Below are positions 7,111 to 11,800 of a DNA stretch of 11,800 nt, piece after piece. The notes below the pieces were generated by a model that ran no database searches, had not been told where the DNA came from, and worked only from the letters and a program-made list of their open reading frames with translations. Where the stretch lies: NCBI GenBank assembly GCA_021299075.1, contig JAJTFU010000120.1:1-11800 (forward strand), written 5' to 3'. The stretch comes from Novosphingobium sp. GTDB taxonomy: Bacteria > Pseudomonadota > Alphaproteobacteria > Sphingomonadales > Sphingomonadaceae. Both the position numbers and the translations under genes were made by a program. The first letter of the stretch is position 1, and each line of letters begins with the position of its first letter.

Positions 7111-9648
7111 TTACTGGATTGCCACGGCGCTATCGGCCGCGATCTGGGGGTCTGCCGTGTCTTCGGCTGCGGCTTCGCTGGTCTGGGCTTGCGAGCCGCG
7201 CCTGATCGCCGCGATCAGCGCATCACGCTGCTTGGCCAGATCGTCCTGGCGTGTGGTCCGGGCCACCTCACTGTCGGCCTTGAAGGCCTCCCAGATGATT
7301 CCGGACTTGGGATCATCGGTCGGGCTACCGGCAAACACCTTGCTGCCGGAAACGCGGTCGATCTTGACCCAGTGGATATTGACCGGGGCCACGAATGGCC
7401 GGTCGAACCAGCGGTTGCGGCTTTCCTGGATGAACTGTTTGAACATTGGCGCAGCGATCGAGCCGCCCTGGGCATAACCGCCCAGCGAGCGCGGCTGGTC
7501 ATAGCCAAGGTAGACCGCCCCGACGATGTCCTGAGAACCGCCGGCAAACCAAACGTTGGTCGGGCCCGTCGTCGTCCCGGTCTTGCCGAACAGCGAGAGA
7601 TTGAGATCGCGCAGCACCGTTGCGGTACCGCGGGTCACCACGCCTTCCAGCATGTGGATCACCTGGAAGGCCGTGCGCGGGTCCATCACCTGCTTGCCGC
7701 GCTTGGCCAGGCGCGGCATCGGCTTGCCGTCCCAGTTGGCCATGTTGCACTTCTCGCAGCGGCGGTTGTCGGACCGCCAGATCACCTTGCCGTTGCGATC
7801 CTGGACGAAGTCGATCAGCGTTGGCGTGTACTGCACACCATTGTTCGCCAAAGCCGCATAGGCGTTCGCCATCTTGAGCACGGTCGTCTCGCCAGCGCCC
7901 AGCGCGAAGGAGAGGTACGGCGGATACTTGCCGATGCCCACCCGGTCGATCTGGCGCGCAACATTGTCCATCCCGGCATCGTTGGCGATGCGCACGGTCA
8001 TCAGGTTGCGTGACTGTTCAAGCCCCCAACGCATCGTATGGGTCCTACCGGCACCGCGCATATCGAAATTGCGGAAGCACTTCTGACCGAGCTGCGCGCC
8101 CTGGTAGACGCAGAACTGGCCATCCAGCACTTCGCTGGCCGGGGTCATCCCGTTATCGAGCCCCGTGGCATAGACGAACGGCTTGATGGTCGAGCCTGGC
8201 TGGCGCTGCGCCTGGGTCGCGCGGTTGAAGCTGCCAAGCCCGGCATCGAACCCGCCCTGCACCGCCAACACCCGGCCAGAGTTGGGATCGATTGCCACGA
8301 AGCCGCCCTGCACTTCGGGGACATTCTTGACCGCCCAAGCGTTCCCATTCGGTGCTGCAGCGATGACATCGCCCGCGCGCAGCGAATCCGGCAGCGCGAT
8401 CAAGGGCGCCTTGCTGCCATCGGTAAAGCCGATCGTCGCCTGATTACCGGAGCGCGAAAGGACCACCCCGACCCGCCAGTTCTGGTAGGACACCGACTTG
8501 CCGGCTGCGATCAGCTCGGTTTGCCAGTTGTCCGGATCGACCTTGATCTTGGCGATCGGTCCGCCCCAACCGCGCCCGCCCTGATAGCGCAGCAGCCCGG
8601 TGCGAAGCGCATCCTGCGCCGCCTTCTGGAGCTGCGGATCGAGCGAGGTTCGCACCCACAGGCCGCCGCCATAAATGCTGTTCGGCCCGTCTTCAGCCTG
8701 TTCGCCATATTTCTCGATCAGCTCGCGGCGCACGTCCTCGACGAAGTAGCCGACGGAGGGATCATAGCTTTCCGCGCGCCGGGCAATCAGGCCGAGCGGC
8801 TGGGCCTTGGCCTGGCTCGCCTGCTCTGCCGTCACCCAGCCATTGTCGACCATCTGATCGAGCACATAATTGCGGCGATCGATCGCCAGCTGCTGATACT
8901 TCTCGCGCCCATAGCGCTCCGGTGCCTTGGGCAGGATCGCCAGGAAGGCCGCTTCGTGCAGCTGCAGGTCACCCACATCCTTGCCGAAATAGGCCCGCGA
9001 AGCTGCCTGGACGCCGAAGCTCTGGCGGCCGAGCGGGATCTCGTTGAGATAAAGCTCAAGGATTTGCTGCTTGGTCAGCACACCCTCGATCCGGCGGGCC
9101 AGGACCATTTCCTTGAACTTGCGGGTGATCGAGTACTCGTCCCCGATCAGGATGTTCTTGGCGACCTGCTGGGTAATGGTCGAGCCGCCCTTGGCGCGCT
9201 CACCTGAACCGAACTTGGTGACATAGTCGATCACCGCGCCAATCAGGCCGGTGTAATCGACCCCGCCATGGCTCCAGAAAGTCTTGTCCTCGGCCGAGAG
9301 GTAAGCGTTGATCAGCGGCTTGGGGAAATCGACGAAGCGCAATTGGACACGCCGCTCACGCGCATAGCTGTAGACGATCTCGCCATTTACGCCGCGCACC
9401 ATGGTCGGCAACGGTGGCTGATAGCTGAGCAGCCGGTCAGCCGAGGGCAGGCTGCGCAGCACCGTGATCCACAGCAGCAGGTACAGCGCCACCAGGCCGC
9501 CAAGCCCGTAACCGACCAGGCGGAACCGCTTGCTCGTCTGCCAGTTGGACTGGAACCATTGGCCCGCTGGATGGTCCTGCAGGCGGGTGAGCAGACCCCC
9601 GGCTTCGCGCCGGATGCGCAGGCGAATGGATTCGGAAGGCTCACTCAT
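7111..9648 (-). CDS. mrcA: Penicillin-binding protein 1A (bifunctional transglycosylase/transpeptidase)
   Basis: Class A PBP that polymerises and crosslinks peptidoglycan at the outer face of the inner membrane; 845 residues, normal length. A cytoplasmic tail (1-42) precedes one membrane anchor (about 43-65). The transglycosylase domain (about 80-260) shows the catalytic Glu120 in SAEDKTFWSHGGVD, GGSTITQQ (154-161) and RKFKE (176-180). The transpeptidase domain has Ser486 in STIK (486-489), SRN (546-548) and KTGT (689-692). An OB-like insert lies between the two domains. A CxxC pair (Cys631, Cys634) sits before the KTG motif. No good Shine-Dalgarno precedes the ATG. The upstream amidase ends 48 bases before in the same frame, so the two peptidoglycan genes probably form one transcript. 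Confidence 0.96.
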   Translation of the reverse strand: MSEPSESIRLRIRREAGGLLTRLQDHPAGQWFQSNWQTSKRFRLVGYGLGGLVALYLLLWITVLRSLPSADRLLSYQPPLPTMVRGVNGEIVYSYARERRVQLRFVDFPKPLINAYLSAEDKTFWSHGGVDYTGLIGAVIDYVTKFGSGERAKGGSTITQQVAKNILIGDEYSITRKFKEMVLARRIEGVLTKQQILELYLNEIPLGRQSFGVQAASRAYFGKDVGDLQLHEAAFLAILPKAPERYGREKYQQLAIDRRNYVLDQMVDNGWVTAEQASQAKAQPLGLIARRAESYDPSVGYFVEDVRRELIEKYGEQAEDGPNSIYGGGLWVRTSLDPQLQKAAQDALRTGLLRYQGGRGWGGPIAKIKVDPDNWQTELIAAGKSVSYQNWRVGVVLSRSGNQATIGFTDGSKAPLIALPDSLRAGDVIAAAPNGNAWAVKNVPEVQGGFVAIDPNSGRVLAVQGGFDAGLGSFNRATQAQRQPGSTIKPFVYATGLDNGMTPASEVLDGQFCVYQGAQLGQKCFRNFDMRGAGRTHTMRWGLEQSRNLMTVRIANDAGMDNVARQIDRVGIGKYPPYLSFALGAGETTVLKMANAYAALANNGVQYTPTLIDFVQDRNGKVIWRSDNRRCEKCNMANWDGKPMPRLAKRGKQVMDPRTAFQVIHMLEGVVTRGTATVLRDLNLSLFGKTGTTTGPTNVWFAGGSQDIVGAVYLGYDQPRSLGGYAQGGSIAAPMFKQFIQESRNRWFDRPFVAPVNIHWVKIDRVSGSKVFAGSPTDDPKSGIIWEAFKADSEVARTTRQDDLAKQRDALIAAIRRGSQAQTSEAAAEDTADPQIAADSAVAIQ

Positions 9649-9696
9649 CTTGGGCGCGGCTCTAGCATGGGGGAACGGCGGTAGGCCAGCGGCAAG

Positions 9697-10581
9697 CTAG
9701 GGGACCAGCGGCGGCGGCGCGGTCTCACGCGCAAAATGGATGCGGATCGCACTGGCCAGGCTTTGCGCAAAGGCCTGCTGACCGGCGGGAGAAGCGAGCC
9801 GGGCGGCATCCTCTTCATTATTGATATAACCGCTTTCGAACAGGATCGAGGGCACATCGGGCGCTTTCAGCACCGCGAAAGCGGCCGATTGCACGGCCTG
9901 ATCGCGGAACGGCAGCCGGCCACGCCCTTCGCGCAGGATCAACTGACCAAAGGCTTCCGCCTTGGCCTGCATCTCGCGCTGCGAAAGATCGACCAGGATC
10001 GCCCCGACGGAATCGCTCGTTTCGGCAATGCGGATCCCGTTGATCTCATCCGCCGCATTCTCGCGGGCAGCGATCCGCTCGGCGGCCTCGTTGCTGCCCT
10101 TGTCGGACAGGACATAGACCGTCGCGCCGCGCGCGCCGGTGCCAACCTCGGTACTGTCGGCGTGGATCGAAATGAATAGGTCAGCCTGCAAGCGCCGCGC
10201 AATGTCCGGCCGCACCGGCAGCAGCAGATAGCGATCGTCCTCGCGGGTCATGGCCACCCGGATCCCGCCCTGGCGCAGCAATTCATCGCGCAGGGCCAGC
10301 GCCAGGCGCAGCACCAGGTCCTTTTCCTTGAGCGCACCGTTACCGGCCCCGGGATCCTTGCCGCCGTGACCTGGATCTATCACGACCAGCGGGCGGCTTG
10401 CGTCTTGCGGCCCGCGAATGGGCGGCAGGCCCTGGCGGGCATCGTCATCGGGCAGCAGGATCTGGACGACGTAACCGTAGCCCCGGCCCGGACCGCCGAA
10501 ATAGCGATCGGCCGCGACCATCGCCGCGAAGACCGCCAGCGGTGCGACAAAAAGACCAAGGATCACGGCAGCGCGGCGCAT
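9697..10581 (-). CDS. N-acetylmuramoyl-L-alanine amidase (Amidase_3, AmiA/B/C type)
   Basis: Zinc enzyme that cuts the bond between N-acetylmuramic acid and the stem peptide in peptidoglycan, usually during cell separation. It has 294 residues. Residues 4-24 form a hydrophobic export signal or anchor. The catalytic domain (about 64-285) carries the zinc ligands His72 (VIDPGHGG), Glu86 (GALKEKDLVL) and His140 (FISIHADS), and the catalytic Glu249 (LFESGYINN). An insert near 165-200 (AADEINGIRIAETSDSVGAI) matches the place of the regulatory helix that blocks the active site in AmiB/AmiC; if so, an EnvC/NlpD-like activator would be needed (inference). No AMIN targeting domain is present. The stop is TAG. 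It probably heads the minus-strand run, opposite rne. Confidence 0.93.
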   Translation of the reverse strand: MRRAAVILGLFVAPLAVFAAMVAADRYFGGPGRGYGYVVQILLPDDDARQGLPPIRGPQDASRPLVVIDPGHGGKDPGAGNGALKEKDLVLRLALALRDELLRQGGIRVAMTREDDRYLLLPVRPDIARRLQADLFISIHADSTEVGTGARGATVYVLSDKGSNEAAERIAARENAADEINGIRIAETSDSVGAILVDLSQREMQAKAEAFGQLILREGRGRLPFRDQAVQSAAFAVLKAPDVPSILFESGYINNEEDAARLASPAGQQAFAQSLASAIRIHFARETAPPPLVP

Positions 10582-10861
10582 TTCGCCATTCTGCTAAACA
10601 AGGTAAATTGCGAGAGCAATGGCCGGATCACGCTTTGCCGGATTGCCCCGCCCTTGCCGCCCGCGAACCATGATGCTAGGCACTCACTGCGCGAGACCCG
10701 CCGGGACCATTCGTAACGCCTTCGGCATTACTTATTAACCACTATGCGGGCAGTTCTCGCCAGGAATCCCGGGCCCTGCCCGGACGTACAGGTTGATGCC
10801 GTAATGAGAAGTGGTTCGTTGCCTGCCAAGACCCTGCCCTTCCGGGCTGTGGCTGTGGCAG

Positions 10862-10908
10862 TGCGGCAACCGGCGCATGATAAGTCTCTGCGCCTGATCC
10901 TTACCGCA
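10862..10908 (+). promoter_or_regulatory. Nested stem-loop in the presumed rne leader
   Basis: The outer arms TGCGGCAA (10862-10869) and TTACCGCA (10901-10908) pair with one C-A mismatch. The inner arms GGCGCA (10872-10877) and TGCGCC (10889-10894) pair perfectly around an 11-base loop. There is no following T-run, so it is not an obvious intrinsic terminator. RNase E of E. coli controls its own mRNA through a 5' leader; a similar role here is inference. Confidence 0.35.
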
Positions 10909-10972
10909 GACACACACCACGCCGCCGGGCGCGCCAATGCCCCCGGCTATTCCCATACAGCCGCACGCCACG

Positions 10973-10989
10973 CCGGGATCAGTTCCCGG
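10973..10989 (+). promoter_or_regulatory. Short hairpin about 90 bases before rne
   Basis: CCGGGA (10973-10978) and TCCCGG (10984-10989) pair perfectly around a 5-base loop. No T-run follows. It could be part of the rne leader fold; function unknown. Confidence 0.3.
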
Positions 10990-11080
10990 GCGCGCGGCCG
11001 TTTCGCACAAGAACGCGCCACTCAAGCCGGCAGGGACCTGATAAGGTCCGGCGAGGCCTGGCGCGCACGGAGAGTTATAA

Positions 11081-11800
11081 ATGACAATGCGCATGCTGAT
11101 CGATGCGCGCCACCAGGAAGAAACCCGGGTGGCGGTGCTCAAGGGCAACCGGATTGAGGAATTCGACTTTGAATCTGCCGAACACAAGCAGATCAAGGGT
11201 AATATCTATCTCGCCAAGGTAACCAGGGTCGAACCCTCGCTGCAGGCGGCCTTCGTTGACTTTGGCGGCAATCGCCACGGCTTCCTGGCCTTCAGCGAAA
11301 TCCACCCGGACTATTACCAGATCCCCAAGGAGGACCGCGAGGCCCTGCTGGCGGAAGAAGCCGCCCATGCCGAGGAAGAGGCCGCCCTGCGTGCCATAGC
11401 CGAGGGTGAGGAAGACTTCGTTGGTGATGACGAGCTGGGCGAAACCCTGGCCGATGACTTGGCCGGTACCACGCACGAAGCCTAGCACGATGACGATGGT
11501 CACGGCCTGACCGAAGTCGATACGGCGGAAAAGGACGAAGTCGCGACCATCGAGGATGGCCAGATCGACAACGCCTTTGACCATGATGGCGAAGAAGCCG
11601 CCGAAGCCGAAGGTGGCGATGATCGCCGCCGCGGTCGCGGTCGCCGCCGTCAGGGTCAGGGCCGCGGCAAGGCGAAGGAAGCCGATGAGCTCCGCGCCAA
11701 GCGCATGGCGCTGCGCCGCCGCTACAAGATCCAGGACGTGATCCAACGCCGCCAGGTGCTGCTGGTCCAAGTCGTTAAGGAAGAGCGCGGCAACAAGGGT
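11081..11800 (+). pseudogene. rne: Ribonuclease E N-terminal part, with an in-frame TAG at codon 135; 3' end beyond window
   Basis: RNase E is the main endoribonuclease of mRNA decay and rRNA processing and is normally essential. The ATG at 11081 follows GGAGAG by about 6-8 bases. The product starts MTMRMLIDARHQEETRVAV, and the first half of the S1 domain is clear (GNIYLAKVTRVEPSLQAAFV, FGGNRHGFLAFSEIHPDYY). An acidic stretch begins near residue 85, as in alphaproteobacterial RNase E, where the S1 domain is split by an insert. At 11483-11485 an in-frame TAG interrupts this insert. The same frame then continues open to the window edge: a second acidic part, an arginine-rich run (DDRRRGRGRRRQGQGRGK), and the second half of S1 (YKIQDVIQRRQVLLVQVVKE, then ERGNKG). 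A single base change, for example CAG to TAG, explains the stop. No in-frame restart with a good ribosome site follows closely. Confidence 0.9.

Larger units (their letters stand above)
10582..11080. other. Divergent intergenic region between the amidase gene and rne
   Basis: These 499 bases hold no convincing gene. They must contain the promoters of the amidase (minus strand) and rne (plus strand), but no clear -35/-10 pair could be chosen by eye. Several inverted repeats suggest a long structured rne leader: AACCACT 10737-10743 with AGTGGTT 10810-10816, CCGGGC/GCCCGG 10769-10783, a two-part stem 10862-10908, and CCGGGA/TCCCGG 10973-10989. ATTGC-GAGA-GCAAT (10607-10620) lies in the presumed amidase leader. 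Some pairing is expected by chance in GC-rich DNA. Confidence 0.7.

Noticed and set aside
8038..9207. Long open frame (389 codons) on the + strand
   Set aside because: It lies wholly antisense to the well-supported mrcA gene and has no recognisable motif; such shadows are common in GC-rich coding DNA.
10714..10730. Hairpin around CGCCTTCGGC as a terminator
   Set aside because: Stem is short with a C-A mismatch and has no T-run; it also lies between two divergent genes where no transcript is expected to end.
10744..11157. Open frame of 137 codons before and into rne
   Set aside because: Overlaps the rne start in another frame, has low-complexity Ala/Arg-rich composition, no ribosome site and no family resemblance.
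11483..11485. Genome-wide reassignment of TAG to an amino acid
   Set aside because: The amidase gene appears to use TAG as its normal stop right after its conserved domain, and one odd TAG in rne is better explained by a base error.
11075..11770. Open frame of 231 codons antisense to rne
   Set aside because: Antisense shadow of recognisable RNase E sequence; hydrophobic runs come from the reversed acidic and arginine-rich codons.

Overview
The window looks like chromosomal DNA of a GC-rich alphaproteobacterium, most likely Sphingomonadales. This rests on recognised protein families: a release factor 2 with SPY in place of SPF at the stop-codon-reading site, an RNase E whose S1 domain is interrupted by an acidic and arginine-rich insert, and the order amidase / PBP1A / release factor 2 beside a divergent RNase E gene. 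The order-level placement is inference. No phage, transposon, CRISPR, tRNA or rRNA signal was seen.

Layout. Positions 1-2636 (+ strand) hold the 3' part of a D-2-hydroxyacid dehydrogenase, an ammonium transporter (amt) with a structured leader, and a DUF805 membrane protein. Positions 2628-10581 (- strand) hold a seven-gene run. In transcription order it is a periplasmic N-acetylmuramoyl-L-alanine amidase, penicillin-binding protein 1A, an exported peroxiredoxin, release factor 2 (prfB), a lipobox-bearing SAM methyltransferase, a nitronate monooxygenase-like flavoprotein and an alpha/beta hydrolase. Spacings are short, and prfB/methyltransferase and methyltransferase/monooxygenase overlap stop-to-start, so much of the run is probably cotranscribed. 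Positions 10582-11080 are a 499-base divergent intergenic region with several hairpins. The 5' part of rne (RNase E) runs from 11081 to the window edge on the + strand.

The main surprise is damage. Four conserved genes are broken: prfB by a perfect 25-bp tandem duplication, the methyltransferase and the monooxygenase each by an internal deletion that shifts frame, and rne by an in-frame TAG after which the same frame continues with canonical RNase E sequence. prfB and rne are normally essential, so the simplest reading is sequence or assembly error in a draft or metagenomic contig. Real decay in a cell with second copies is less likely but testable.

Functionally this is mostly housekeeping DNA: peptidoglycan synthesis and remodelling (amidase, PBP1A), thiol peroxide defence, translation termination, RNA turnover and ammonium uptake. 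I did not find a convincing new defence, mobile or biosynthetic system. The points worth following are the clustered lesions, the lipoprotein-type methyltransferase and the structured leaders of rne and amt.
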